From Stenotrophomonas africana (GTDB lineage: Bacteria; Pseudomonadota; Gammaproteobacteria; Xanthomonadales; Xanthomonadaceae), in assembly GCF_013004645.1 (NCBI RefSeq), contig NZ_JABEME010000001.1, positions 1 to 64,000 of the forward strand: 64,000 nucleotides of DNA, written 5' to 3'. The notes under the pieces are model-generated. The model was not told the origin of the DNA. It worked only from the letters and a program-made list of their open reading frames with translations, and did not search any database. Below are positions 46,664 through 55,256 of this stretch, piece after piece (position 1 is the stretch's first letter; the number at the start of each line of letters is the position of its first letter). The position numbers and the translations under genes are program-made.

Positions 46664-47154
46664 GGACCGTTCCCCAAATCGAAGAAGCTGAGGGATGCCT
46701 GCGTCAGCGCCCACTTTTGCCCAGGCACGAAATCCACGCGCAGGCTGAAAGTTGGCGCAGACAGCGGGAAAGGAATGACTCCACCGGGCAGCGTGTCGGC
46801 ATCGACCGTGTACGGCGCAGTGAATGCGGCCAGGTTGCGCTGGTCGTAGCCAATGCTGATGCTGGGCGTGCCCTGGCTCACGATGTCGAAACCCTCCATC
46901 ATCTTGGTCACCCCAGGCGTCCCAAAGTCGAGCCATGGCCACTGGACAGTGCCGCCGAACGGGATCACAGTTCCGCCGACTTCATCGCCAACCGCGTACT
47001 CGGAAACCTTGCAGATCTCGTCCCCGTGCCGCATATAGAGATCGTTGCCGAGCTGGGCAAAGGCATCAACGGCGAACGGGAACAGGTAGCGGCTCCACGC
47101 CCCCTGCTTCCCTGTCCCGCGCATGGTGTAGACGTAGCAAGTCGTTGTCGTCAT
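46660..47154 (-). CDS. Tail-hub C-terminal piece (164 aa)
   Basis: The sequence CYVYTMRGTGKQGAWSRYLFPFAVDAFAQLGNDLYMRHGDEICKVSEYAVGDE ... QWPWLDFGTPGVTKMMEGFDIVSQGTPSISIGYDQR looks like the C-terminal domain of gp10-like packaged-DNA stabilisation (tail hub) proteins, here encoded as its own gene. It begins 1 bp after the stop of the 832-aa gene. The likely explanation is that a large insertion ending in a stop codon separated it from the rest of the protein. See the neighbouring entries. Confidence 0.7.
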   Translation of the reverse strand: MTTTTCYVYTMRGTGKQGAWSRYLFPFAVDAFAQLGNDLYMRHGDEICKVSEYAVGDEVGGTVIPFGGTVQWPWLDFGTPGVTKMMEGFDIVSQGTPSISIGYDQRNLAAFTAPYTVDADTLPGGVIPFPLSAPTFSLRVDFVPGQKWALTQASLSFFDLGNGP

Positions 47155-47155
47155 C

Positions 47156-49654
47156 TCACACCTCGCATGTCGGAGTTGCGTAGCTGGCCACGTTCTGGCC
47201 GATGGCCACAATCTTCTTCAGCGGCTCGGACCAAGCCAGCAGCCGGTAGGAGTTGAGGCCCGTGTAGCCCGCCCAGGTAACGCCGCCATCCCTGCTCACA
47301 TGCGTGCTTGGCTGCGATCCACTGCCTACCGCGATCAGCGCGTTCATCTCTGGAACATCAATGAGGCTGGAGAACGCAAGACCAGGGACGTTCCTGCGCA
47401 CCGTGAAGGTGACAAGGTCCTTGGTTTCCAGGATCACGCCGTCGCTGCGCCAGATGAACAGTTTCTGGAGCCGCGCAACGTAGGTGAGTCCGATCGCGCT
47501 GTTGCCACCCCAGGAGGGAACGGTCGTGGATGCGGTGTAGGGCCCAACGTCAATGAGCGAGGTGGCTACCCTGCCGTCCTGGCCAGAGATGAACACGTAT
47601 TTCCCGAGATGCGCCATGTACGCCCACTTCGGAGAGCTGCCCACCAACGCGGAGAAGCTGGCGCCGCGAACCCATGTGAGTGCATTAGCACTGCCCGACA
47701 CCACGTTTGATCCCTCTATTGCAAGGAACGAACCATTGGCAAACTGCAACGTCGCGATGTCGATAGTGAAAGAAGTGGACCGCGAAACAACGGTCGTTCC
47801 GCCGTCAATGGAGCTCACGATGGTTGAGCCGGTTGCAAACGCCATTATGCCAGTGGTTGGATTCTCTGCTCCATCGAAGTAGTTCGCGGCCCCGTTTGCG
47901 GTCCATGTGATGCCATCTGCGCTGATCTTCCGCCCAGGCCCGGTGCACGAGACGAATCGGTTCCAATAGGATGACCAAATTACCTGGCCCACACCGTATG
48001 GGGACGCATACGATCCTCCTGCAAACCATGTGGTGAAGTTCCATAGCAGATTGCACACGAAGGTGTGGTCGTTGAGCTGCACAGAGTCGCCGAGGGCATC
48101 CGTCACGCGCACTGTCCACGCGAAGTTGCCCTTTTGGGCGAAGCCTCCAGTCAGCACACCAGAGTTGGGGTCCATGTTGATGCCGGTTGGCAGGCTGCCG
48201 GCCACAATGTCGAAGCGATATGGCGTCACGCCGCCCAATGCGATGTAACGGGCGTCTACAGTCTGGTTCATGTAGGCGTCGCCTTGGATGCCGCCAGACA
48301 GCGACAACGGTGCTTGCGGGTACTCGCTGAAGGCCAGCCAATACTGGCCGGCGCCCGGGTAGTAGGCGCCGATCACCTTCGAACTGTTCCCGCTCGACAC
48401 GCGCAGCGCCACCCTGACCAGATCATCGATCGGAGCGCCAACGTCACCTGCCGCAAGATTCTCAGCTGCGTTGGCGATGCCCACCGTGCGCACACCGAGC
48501 TGGGAAAGGTAGAACAGGTCATTGGAGACCGGGACCGCCGCCTTTGGCCAGATAGAGCCGATACCGTCCATCTGGTCCAGGATCGCCATCGATGCCGGAT
48601 CGGGATCGACCTGCCAGTTCTGGAAGCTGCTCGCGTTGAGTGCTACCAGGTTTGATCGGTACTGTTGAAGCACCGCCATATCGTTGGCGTTCGCCTGTTG
48701 CAGCCCCGTCGGCAGATACCCGGCGTCGTCGGCAGTGGACCAATCCAGCGGGTTGGCCGTGGCGCTGAAACGGACGATGTCCTTGTCCGCTGCGAACACC
48801 TTGGACGCAACGATGGCCACAACCTTCGACTGCGGGCACTTCTCATCTTCAACCCGGCGAGAGATTGCGCGCCAGTTGATGGTCCCGTCCTTGACCATGG
48901 CGCCGATGTCGGTTGGCCACACTGGTTCCGTGGCACCGCTCACGTACCGCGGCGAAGCCGTCCAGGTCACACGGCTGGTGGTGACCGCCTCCCAGATGAC
49001 CTCGTTGTCTACAACCTGCTGGCCAAGGATTCCTGGCCACGCCGGCTCGCTGCTGCCGGAAGTCCCCGACTCCGCCTGCACGGCTTTGTAGACCAGGCCG
49101 TCAGGCAGGCCAGCGGAAGCGCCGCTCACAGACAGGTTGTCGCCCCAGATCGGCGCATTGTGGTCGGCCACCGAGGTCAAGTGAATCGCAGCCTTGGCGT
49201 ATGCGGCCGATGCTGGGGCGGTACCGGTGACCTTGGACTGGTGCCACGCGCCGCCAGATCCACTATCAACGACGTTGCCTTTGTCCGTCTGCAGCAGCGT
49301 GTTGAGCGAGTCGAACCAGCGGATCTCGGTCCAGCCTGCCGTCTTGCCGGCAGATGACGCGCCTTGGTTGATCATCGAGGTGGCGACGAGCTGGCCGCCA
49401 ACCGGGACGACCAGCGTCGTGTTGTTGATGCCCAGACCGTCCGGCTTGTTTCCGGGCAGGATCATCGATGGGCCGCCGCCCCCGTATCCGTCGGTAGGCG
49501 TGTAGGCGGCATCGCCGCTGAAGGTCCAGCCCGTGTTGCCGGCCGAGAAATCGCCGTTGGCGACCTGCGGATTGTTCGGCGCTGGCTGAGTGATCGGCTG
49601 AACCAGATCACCGGGCAGGTACAGGGTTCCCGGCTGCCAGACAGGCGCGGCCAT
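47156..49654 (-). CDS. Tail-hub middle piece with carbohydrate-binding-like, Ig-like and beta-propeller insertions
   Basis: An 832-aa protein. Residues about 1-190 form a beta-rich domain like those that bind sugars (NGDFSAGNTGWTFSGDAAY ... APIWGDNLSVSG). About 190-440 look like the core of gp10-like tail proteins (SGATEPVWPTDIGAMVKDGTINWRA; KVFAADKDIVRFSATANPLDWSTADDAGYLPTGLQQANANDMAVLQQYRSNLVALNASSFQNWQVDPDPASMAILDQMDGIG). About 450-530 is an Ig-like fold (LGGVTPYRFDIVAGSLPTGINMDPNSGVLTG). The last 290 residues contain Asp-box motifs (SADGITWT, SRDGGVTWAG) of a beta-propeller. The start overlaps the upstream stop by 1 nt (TAATG). Confidence 0.75.
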   Translation of the reverse strand: MAAPVWQPGTLYLPGDLVQPITQPAPNNPQVANGDFSAGNTGWTFSGDAAYTPTDGYGGGGPSMILPGNKPDGLGINNTTLVVPVGGQLVATSMINQGASSAGKTAGWTEIRWFDSLNTLLQTDKGNVVDSGSGGAWHQSKVTGTAPASAAYAKAAIHLTSVADHNAPIWGDNLSVSGASAGLPDGLVYKAVQAESGTSGSSEPAWPGILGQQVVDNEVIWEAVTTSRVTWTASPRYVSGATEPVWPTDIGAMVKDGTINWRAISRRVEDEKCPQSKVVAIVASKVFAADKDIVRFSATANPLDWSTADDAGYLPTGLQQANANDMAVLQQYRSNLVALNASSFQNWQVDPDPASMAILDQMDGIGSIWPKAAVPVSNDLFYLSQLGVRTVGIANAAENLAAGDVGAPIDDLVRVALRVSSGNSSKVIGAYYPGAGQYWLAFSEYPQAPLSLSGGIQGDAYMNQTVDARYIALGGVTPYRFDIVAGSLPTGINMDPNSGVLTGGFAQKGNFAWTVRVTDALGDSVQLNDHTFVCNLLWNFTTWFAGGSYASPYGVGQVIWSSYWNRFVSCTGPGRKISADGITWTANGAANYFDGAENPTTGIMAFATGSTIVSSIDGGTTVVSRSTSFTIDIATLQFANGSFLAIEGSNVVSGSANALTWVRGASFSALVGSSPKWAYMAHLGKYVFISGQDGRVATSLIDVGPYTASTTVPSWGGNSAIGLTYVARLQKLFIWRSDGVILETKDLVTFTVRRNVPGLAFSSLIDVPEMNALIAVGSGSQPSTHVSRDGGVTWAGYTGLNSYRLLAWSEPLKKIVAIGQNVASYATPTCEV

Positions 49655-50457
49655 TACTGGATCTCCTGATTGTTCATGCTGCGCCAAGGGCTGTTGCCGC
49701 CACTACTGCCGTAGCGGTCTGTCACGTCCGGCGGCAGTTGGTTCCCAGACTGCTCACCCGGAATCGGCGCTGGGTTGGCCACGTCGCTATCCTCAAATAC
49801 GGTCGCGCCCGGCGATGTCGGCCACGAGGGCTCAGTGGCTCCCGACCGAGGCGCAGGACCGAAGGCGTCGGTGACCGTGTAGTAGTAGCCGTTGTCAGTG
49901 GTCGGCACGACCTTGTCGCCCACCGCGCGCGCCAAGTTCTTGAGCCAAACCTCAAACTGTTCCGTTCCGCTATCCAGCTGGTAGGCGATGCCGTTTGAGT
50001 TGGTCGGGGCGACCAACGACCCGGGAAGGTAGATCTTTCCGGGCTCCCAGGTGCTGCCGCGCTGCAGCCAGTAGTGAAACACCTCGCCGTTGTCGAACTC
50101 AGGGACCACGTACAGGTAGCCAAGGAACGGTCCAGCGAAGTGGATTTCCTTGATTGGCATCGCGGGGAGTGACGGGTGCCGCAGGACCTCGCATTCCACG
50201 CTAGGCGTGCTCGCCGGAATGGTCTGCGGGGTGTGGCTGAAGACGATCAGCTTGCCGTCGTAGGCGCACATACCCTTCGTAGCGTTTGTAGGCAAGACCA
50301 CCGTGTTCTCGGAGCCAGGGCGCGATCGCAGTACGCCCGCCTGATCGACGTATCCGTCTACCAGGTCGTACAGCGTCGCCGGGTCTGCGCCACCCTTCAC
50401 CCGTAGGCGGTTGATCCCGCCCTTGGCGGCATTGAGCGTGACAATGCGGCCGGTCAT
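49654..50457 (-). CDS. Tail-hub N-terminal piece (267 aa), gp10-like
   Basis: Starts MTGRIVTLNAAKGGINRLRVKGGADPATLYDLVDGYVDQAGVLRSRPGSENT, the opening of gp10-like tail or packaged-DNA stabilisation proteins, then GMCAYDGKLIVFSHTPQTI and IKEIHFAGPFLGYLYVVPEFDNGEVFHYWLQ. It ends with a low-complexity linker after NGYYYTVTDAFGPAPRSGATEPSWPTSPGATVFED. The following gene continues the protein, so together with it and the 164-aa gene a single functional hub is probably assembled from three chains. ATGA overlap with the adaptor gene upstream. Confidence 0.72.
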   Translation of the reverse strand: MTGRIVTLNAAKGGINRLRVKGGADPATLYDLVDGYVDQAGVLRSRPGSENTVVLPTNATKGMCAYDGKLIVFSHTPQTIPASTPSVECEVLRHPSLPAMPIKEIHFAGPFLGYLYVVPEFDNGEVFHYWLQRGSTWEPGKIYLPGSLVAPTNSNGIAYQLDSGTEQFEVWLKNLARAVGDKVVPTTDNGYYYTVTDAFGPAPRSGATEPSWPTSPGATVFEDSDVANPAPIPGEQSGNQLPPDVTDRYGSSGGNSPWRSMNNQEIQ

Positions 50458-51200
50458 GGGAATGGCACCTCCGGCCGCGGCGGAACGTAGACGCCTTCAC
50501 CAGACGGTGGCCCGGGGATATAGCGAGCCGTGGCATGCGTGCCGGCCACCAGATTGGTGATCATCACCTCCAGCTGCTGGATGTAGGCCTGCGCATCAGC
50601 TTGGCGGTAGTGCGCCTTGCCGTTGGCCAGCGCCAGCAGAAACACGATCTCGCTGTCGATCGTGGTCTTGTCCGCGTCCTCGGTGAACCGGTTGAGGTCG
50701 AACTTGCCCTTGATGACCAGATTGCCCAGCGTCTCGTCGGGCGCCGGCCAGATCTCGATGCAGTTGCGGAACTCGTAGCGCTGCGGCAAGCCGGTCAGCT
50801 CGCTGGTCGTGTAGCTCCGCAGGTTGATGCCCTGGTGCATCTCGGCCCAGACGCCATCCCGCTCGCGGCCCACCCAAGTCACCTTGCGCGGGTCCAAAGT
50901 GGCCGGGCAGGTCTGCGGGCCGTTTTTCTCGTCGTTGTCCGGGTAGTCGTAGAGGCGCTGGCCGGCCACCAGAGGCCAGGAGAACCAGCGCTCGTTGCGG
51001 AACTCGCCGGTCGGGCGCCGGAACAGCGCCACCTGCGCGCTCTGCAGGAATTCGTTGAGCAGCTCCTTCATGCCCGGCGGTGGGTTGTTCGCCTGCGCGG
51101 CAAAGCCCAGCCGGATCATCAGCCGCTTACGCAGGTCTGCCAGCGTCGCGTTACCGTCGGTGCTGGAACAGGCGCACTGGATGCCGTCGGTGATGCTCAT
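50454..51200 (-). CDS. Head-tail adaptor / tail tubular protein
   Basis: A 248-aa protein with the podovirus adaptor look: ATLADLRKRLMIRLGFAAQANNPPPGMKELLNEFLQSAQVALFRRP at the start, and a beta-rich body (ERWFSWPLVAGQRLYDYPDN, LPQRYEFRNCIEIWPAPDETLGNLVIKGKFDLNRFTEDADKTTIDSEIVFLLALANGKAHYRQADA). It should bind beneath the portal. It precedes the tail-hub gene with a 4-nt overlap, as expected for adaptor followed by stabilisation protein. Confidence 0.78.
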   Translation of the reverse strand: MSITDGIQCACSSTDGNATLADLRKRLMIRLGFAAQANNPPPGMKELLNEFLQSAQVALFRRPTGEFRNERWFSWPLVAGQRLYDYPDNDEKNGPQTCPATLDPRKVTWVGRERDGVWAEMHQGINLRSYTTSELTGLPQRYEFRNCIEIWPAPDETLGNLVIKGKFDLNRFTEDADKTTIDSEIVFLLALANGKAHYRQADAQAYIQQLEVMITNLVAGTHATARYIPGPPSGEGVYVPPRPEVPFP

Positions 51201-51266
51201 GAGAGCCCTCTTGTGGAGACGGGCCGGGTTTCCCCAGCCCGTCGGTTTACCGCGTCGTGCTGGCGA

Positions 51267-51812
51267 TCATCCGCCCAGGGTGCCGGCGCCGGCCTGCGCG
51301 GCGTCATACAGCGCCTGCAGTTCGGCCTTCGGCGCGTTCCCCTTGTGCTCGATGCCCAGGCGGGTCAGTTCGCCGCGCAGCTCGCTGTGGGTCAGTTCCG
51401 GCTGTTCGCCGCCTTCTCCATCGGCGCCGGCCTGCGCGGCGTCGCTGGCCTGGCCCGGACGTGCCGGCAGGCGGCTGATGATCACGGCCTCGGACTGCTT
51501 CTTGAAGCTGTCCTTGCCCAGCTCCATGCCGACTTCCTTGGCAATGTCGCGCGGCCCGTTGCGGAATACCTGGTCAATCACCGGGCGGTACTTGTCGCCG
51601 TACTTGGTCAGCAGGCGCTGGTACTCCTGCGTGGCGTTGTCCGGAAGTTCGATCGCGTGGTAGTCATCGTTGATGACCTCCACGTTGTCCTCGCCGTGAA
51701 TCAATTCGAGGATCGGCACCTCGTGCTTGAACACGGATTCGGTGATGGTGACCTCGGTACTGCGCATGATGGTCAGCAGCACGACGGGAACGATGACGGT
51801 GGACTTGCTCAT
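51267..51812 (-). CDS. Head-completion-region protein with HeH/SAP-like C-terminus
   Basis: A 181-aa protein. The N-terminal part (TEVTITESVFKHEVPILELIHGEDNVEVINDDYHAIELPDNATQEYQRLLTKYGD) is of unknown family. The C-terminal 40 residues, LTHSELRGELTRLGIEHKGNAPKAELQALYDAA, form a helix-extended-helix (HeH/LEM/SAP-like) motif that binds DNA or RNA in other proteins. The two parts are joined by an acidic Ala/Gly linker. It lies between the capsid and adaptor genes. Confidence 0.68.
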   Translation of the reverse strand: MSKSTVIVPVVLLTIMRSTEVTITESVFKHEVPILELIHGEDNVEVINDDYHAIELPDNATQEYQRLLTKYGDKYRPVIDQVFRNGPRDIAKEVGMELGKDSFKKQSEAVIISRLPARPGQASDAAQAGADGEGGEQPELTHSELRGELTRLGIEHKGNAPKAELQALYDAAQAGAGTLGG

Positions 51813-51824
51813 GTGCGGCTCCTT

Positions 51825-52067
51825 TCAGCCCGCCAGGGCGTAGACGGTGCCGGCGGCGGAGAGCTTGATCCACTGCGGCAGGTTCTGGACCTCGGTCTGG
51901 CTGTTGGCGGCCAGGGTCGCGAGGGTCGTGTAGGTGCCGGTCTGGGTGTCGGAACCCTGCAGGGTTGCCGCGGTGCCGGACAGATTGGAGAAGGTCGCGC
52001 TGCCGCCGCGCAGGAACGGGCTGTTGCCAGTCTTGAAGGCGGTATCGGTGATCGGGGTGGACTTCAT
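51825..52067 (-). CDS. Small head protein (80 aa)
   Basis: A Thr/Ser/Ala-rich beta-type protein, MKSTPITDTAFKTGNSPFLRGGSATFSNLSGTAATLQGSDTQTGTYTTLATLAANSQTEVQNLPQWIKLSAAGTVYALAG. The make-up and place just after the capsid gene suggest a capsid decoration or stabilising protein. No catalytic motif. Confidence 0.65.
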   Translation of the reverse strand: MKSTPITDTAFKTGNSPFLRGGSATFSNLSGTAATLQGSDTQTGTYTTLATLAANSQTEVQNLPQWIKLSAAGTVYALAG

Positions 52068-52101
52068 GGGGATGGCTCCTGTAGCCGATTGGGGTTCCCA
52101 T

Positions 52102-52127
52102 GAGCGCCCGGCCGAAGCCGGGACGCT
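52102..52127 (-). terminator. Hairpin after the major capsid gene
   Basis: GAGCG-CCCGGC pairs with GCCGGG-A-CGCTC around CGAA, in the 79-bp gap after the capsid stop. Without a T-run it may be a partial terminator or RNA processing site that keeps capsid expression above that of downstream genes. Confidence 0.35.
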
Positions 52128-52146
52128 CGGATCAGGCCAGGCCCGA

Positions 52147-53193
52147 TCAGGCGATGGACAGCACGGCGTGCACGTTGCGCTTGCCGGTGGTCAGGCCGTA
52201 CTTGTTGGTCTGCGCGTAGTACGTGACGTAGCGGTCCGGCAGCTTTTCCGGCTTGCGCTTCTTCATCCAGTTGCCCTTCACCGGGCGGAAAGTGATGAAG
52301 TTGCGGTTCAGCAGGTAGCAGCGCTTGGTCCAGGGGTAGGTGATCGCGCCGAGCTTGGCGTCGAGCAGCTCGAAGGTCGGATCCCAGATCAGCTCGATGC
52401 CGCGGTAGAACACCGCAGTGACCGAAGCGTCCAGGCCGGTACCGCCGTTGGCGCCGACGATGATCTGCCGGTTGATCTCGATCTTTGCCTCGGCCTTGTA
52501 GGCGTTGAGGAACGCTTGGCCGCAGCGGATGTCGGTCGGGATCGCGCCGCCGTAGCGCACGCAGGCGTCATACATCGCGTCCAGCGCAGCAACGACACCG
52601 CCCGAGGCGATGGCCATGCTGGCGTTGTTGCGCCAGTAGGTGCTGGTGCTGGCGTTGATTCCGCCGACGATGTCGCCGGTGCCCGGGGTAGTCGAGACGA
52701 TGTGGTCCAGGCCGGGTACGGCCTTGGCCGACTGCGAACCGTTCTGTAGGGTCTCCAGCGCAAGGCCTTCCTGCAGGCCATTCTTCATGGCAGTCCAGCT
52801 CGACTGCAGCAGGTTGACCAGCTGTTCCTTCTCCTGCGAGCTCGGCACCGCGACGCCGGAATCATCGATCAGGATGCCGTTGCGGATCAGGCGGTCTTCA
52901 TCGAACCAGAAGCCCTCGTGGTTCGAGTAGTACTGGAACTTGGCGAAGCGGTTCGGGTCACGCTCGTTGTAGGTGACCTGGTCGGCGCCTTCGTAGTTCT
53001 GGTAGTTGCTGTCGTTCGAGGTGAACAGCTTCTCGTTGAAGATGCCGTTGCCGAAGAACGAAACCTGCTTGTTGGTGACGAACAGGTCCAGCGTGCGGTG
53101 CGCGACGTTGATCTGGTCGACGGGGTCCTTGGTGGAGTAGCTCTCCAAGGTGTAGTTGGCGCCCTGCGTGAGCTGGGCAGTGGTCCAGGCCAT
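52147..53193 (-). CDS. Major capsid protein
   Basis: A 348-aa protein placed directly after the scaffold gene, where podoviruses have their capsid gene. The N-arm MAWTTAQLTQGANYTLESYSTKDPVDQINVAHRTLDLFVTNKQVSFFGNGIFNEKLF is followed by an alpha/beta body with NHEGFWFDEDRLIRNGILIDDSG, the segment VSTTPGTGDIVGGINASTSTYWRN and YLLNRNFITFRPVKGNWMKKRKPEKLPDRYVTYYAQTNKYGLTTGKRNVHAVLSIA, all of which look like HK97-fold capsid sequence of this phage group. The start is the ATG with a GAGGA site upstream. Confidence 0.85.
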   Translation of the reverse strand: MAWTTAQLTQGANYTLESYSTKDPVDQINVAHRTLDLFVTNKQVSFFGNGIFNEKLFTSNDSNYQNYEGADQVTYNERDPNRFAKFQYYSNHEGFWFDEDRLIRNGILIDDSGVAVPSSQEKEQLVNLLQSSWTAMKNGLQEGLALETLQNGSQSAKAVPGLDHIVSTTPGTGDIVGGINASTSTYWRNNASMAIASGGVVAALDAMYDACVRYGGAIPTDIRCGQAFLNAYKAEAKIEINRQIIVGANGGTGLDASVTAVFYRGIELIWDPTFELLDAKLGAITYPWTKRCYLLNRNFITFRPVKGNWMKKRKPEKLPDRYVTYYAQTNKYGLTTGKRNVHAVLSIA

Positions 53194-53361
53194 GATGATG
53201 TCCTCGAAGGGGAATGGGTGTCTTGCTTCCATCCACGTTCGAGGGGGGCGAGGCCTCTCACTGCCCTACCGGGCGCGACTCCGGCGTACTGCTGCGTGGC
53301 GCGGTTGTCAGCCGCAGGGCCAGATTGCCCGTGTTGCGGGATGCGTCAACGGACACAAGAA

Positions 53362-53379
53362 ACCCCGCCGGAGCGGGGT
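53362..53379 (-). terminator. Candidate terminator between scaffold and capsid genes
   Basis: ACCCCGC/GCGGGGT with a CGGA loop, followed on the minus strand by TTCTTGTG. It lies in the 212-bp gap upstream of the capsid gene, the longest gap among the structural genes, so a separate capsid promoter could lie at about 53200-53360. I see no clear -10/-35 pair. Confidence 0.5.
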
Positions 53380-53405
53380 CTTGTCAGGACAGAGCTTGGC
53401 TCTGC

Positions 53406-54566
53406 TCAGCCGTTGGTGGCTTGCTGAATGCCAAACTCCAGCGCGTCCATCGGGCTGGCGAAGGTAGTCGGCACCAGCGCCGGGCCAGGACCACCCGGCC
53501 GAATTGGGCCAGGGCGCGGCTGCAGCGGCGGGGCTGGCGTTGGCGTAGCAGCGGCAGCGGCAGCCTGGGCCGGAAGCTTGATTCTTGTGTACGCGATCGC
53601 GGTACGGCGCTCCCACTCCCGCGGCGGGTATTTGGCCATGATTTCGTTGACGTGCACCTGGAGGATGTCGCGCTTGGCCAGATAGCTCGGATCGGCCGCA
53701 GTCATCTCCGCGTCGTAAGCTTGAAGGCCGTCAAAGGCATCCTTCTGTGCCTGTGTCATTGCCTGCTGCGTCTCGGTCCGCTGCCGCTCGACGGTGCCGG
53801 TGTAGGCGGCACGGTCACGCTGGCCAGCGATCTCGACGGCACGCGCGCGCGGCAGGTCGCCAGCTTCAACCTCGGCGCGCAGGTCTTGGTGGTTGGCCAG
53901 CGGGTCGTGGATGCCAGGCGCCTCCTTGCCCAGAATCTTGGCCAGGGCGGCGTACTCCTTGCCCATGACCTTGTAGGCCTTCTCCGCCGCCTCAAGATCG
54001 CCCTGCCCCGCCTTGCTGATCAGGCTCAGGTAGTCCAGCGCCATGCCGTACTGCTCGGAGCTGGCGCCGGTCTCCATCACCATCTGAACCATGTCCTCGC
54101 CCACTTTGGAGCGCTGGACCAGCTCCGGCAGGCGAGCCACGTCCTCGATGCCGGCCGCCTTCATCGCCTCTCGCAGCGGGGCAAGCTCCTTGATCTCGGC
54201 GGCCATGCCGCGGAACCGCTCGGCGGACTTCTCCTTCAGGCCCAGCGACGCGATCTCCGCCTCGGTGTCGGCGTCAGGTTGCGGCTCACCCTCAGCGGCA
54301 GCGGCCGGCTGATCATCCGCCGGCGGTGCGCCCTCCTGCGGCTGGGCCGGAGGCTGGCCGTCAGTGGGCGGAGCAGCATTCGGATCGTCTGCCGGCGGCG
54401 TGGTGGCATCGGCCGGAGGGGTTTCGACCGGCGCAGTCTCAGCGGCAGGCGCCGTTTCAGCATCAGCAGCGGCGATGCCAGCGTCCAGCGCCGCCATCAC
54501 GTCAGCCGGCTGGTCGGTCGGGGTGGTGTCCGGCGCAGTGGCCGGGGTGTCGCCTTCGACGTGCAT
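53406..54566 (-). CDS. Scaffolding protein
   Basis: A 386-aa protein with a low-complexity acidic N-terminus (about residues 1-105, almost all Ala, Pro, Asp, Thr, Glu) and a helical middle (AERFRGMAAEIKELAPLREAMKAAGIEDVARLPELVQRSKVGEDMVQMVM ... EAAEKAYKVMGKEYAALAKIL), ending in a Pro-rich tail. Position between portal and capsid plus this composition identifies a scaffold. The coiled region has many charged residues for capsid contact. Confidence 0.82.
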   Translation of the reverse strand: MHVEGDTPATAPDTTPTDQPADVMAALDAGIAAADAETAPAAETAPVETPPADATTPPADDPNAAPPTDGQPPAQPQEGAPPADDQPAAAAEGEPQPDADTEAEIASLGLKEKSAERFRGMAAEIKELAPLREAMKAAGIEDVARLPELVQRSKVGEDMVQMVMETGASSEQYGMALDYLSLISKAGQGDLEAAEKAYKVMGKEYAALAKILGKEAPGIHDPLANHQDLRAEVEAGDLPRARAVEIAGQRDRAAYTGTVERQRTETQQAMTQAQKDAFDGLQAYDAEMTAADPSYLAKRDILQVHVNEIMAKYPPREWERRTAIAYTRIKLPAQAAAAAATPTPAPPLQPRPGPIRPGGPGPALVPTTFASPMDALEFGIQQATNG

Positions 54567-54569
54567 GGC

Positions 54570-55244
54570 TTAGCCCTCCTCCTGCAGCACATACCAGTCG
54601 TCGGCCAGGCAGTCGTTGACGCTGGGAACCCACGTGCTGACGGTGTCGTTGACGTTCTTGATGGCGAAGTAGGCGTTGTACGGCACCATCGAGCCTTCGC
54701 CGAAATGGGCTTTAGCTGCGCCGGTCTGCACGGCATAGCTGGCCGGCGGCACGAGGTAGACGAACATGCCCTTGCCGTTCCAGCCATCGCGGGCCACGCG
54801 ACGGCCCTCCTTCAGGTGATCCAGTGCGCTGCCGAAGCCAAGGCCGAAGGTGAATTCAGCGGGAGACGGCGGGGTGACTTTCTCGTTCATCACTTGCTCC
54901 AGGTTGCGAATACCCGCCAGATGGCGAGCGTCAGTGGGTGGTAGCGCATCGTTACGCCTCCACGCGGTCGCCTCCACGCGGTCGTAGGTCTCTGCGAAGA
55001 TCTCCGGCTTGCACGGGTAGAACTCTCCCTGCACGCCGCGAATAACCATGTCGGTGCGCTCCGCACGCATCGACCCTTCAAGGGTCGGGATGTAAATCCC
55101 ATCGAACTGGAACACCCATCCACCCTTCTCATAGGCATCGGCCACCGCCTTGGGCAGAGCCTGCCAGTCGCGACTTGCCGCATGGATCAACTCATGGGCA
55201 GGCCACGCCTCGATCACTACGGGCTTCTTTCGGAACTGCGTCAT
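54570..55244 (-). CDS. Two-domain protein with C-terminal DUF2829 (Tad2-like) domain
   Basis: A 224-aa fusion. Residues 1-90 resemble a common small phage protein (MTQFRKKPVVIEAW ... GSMRAERTDMVIRGVQGEFYPCKPEIFAETYD). Residues 134-222 match DUF2829: FGSALDHLKEGRRVARDGWNGKGMFVYLVPPASYAV ... MVPYNAYFAIKNVNDTVSTWVPSVNDCLADDWYVL. The DUF2829 protein Tad2 binds and hides the gcADPR signal of the Thoeris defence system and can bind some CBASS cyclic nucleotides. Whether this fused copy does so is inference. It lies between portal and scaffold, with 3- and 12-bp gaps, in the late operon. Confidence 0.8.
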   Translation of the reverse strand: MTQFRKKPVVIEAWPAHELIHAASRDWQALPKAVADAYEKGGWVFQFDGIYIPTLEGSMRAERTDMVIRGVQGEFYPCKPEIFAETYDRVEATAWRRNDALPPTDARHLAGIRNLEQVMNEKVTPPSPAEFTFGLGFGSALDHLKEGRRVARDGWNGKGMFVYLVPPASYAVQTGAAKAHFGEGSMVPYNAYFAIKNVNDTVSTWVPSVNDCLADDWYVLQEEG

Positions 55245-55256
55245 TTCGTGCTCCTA

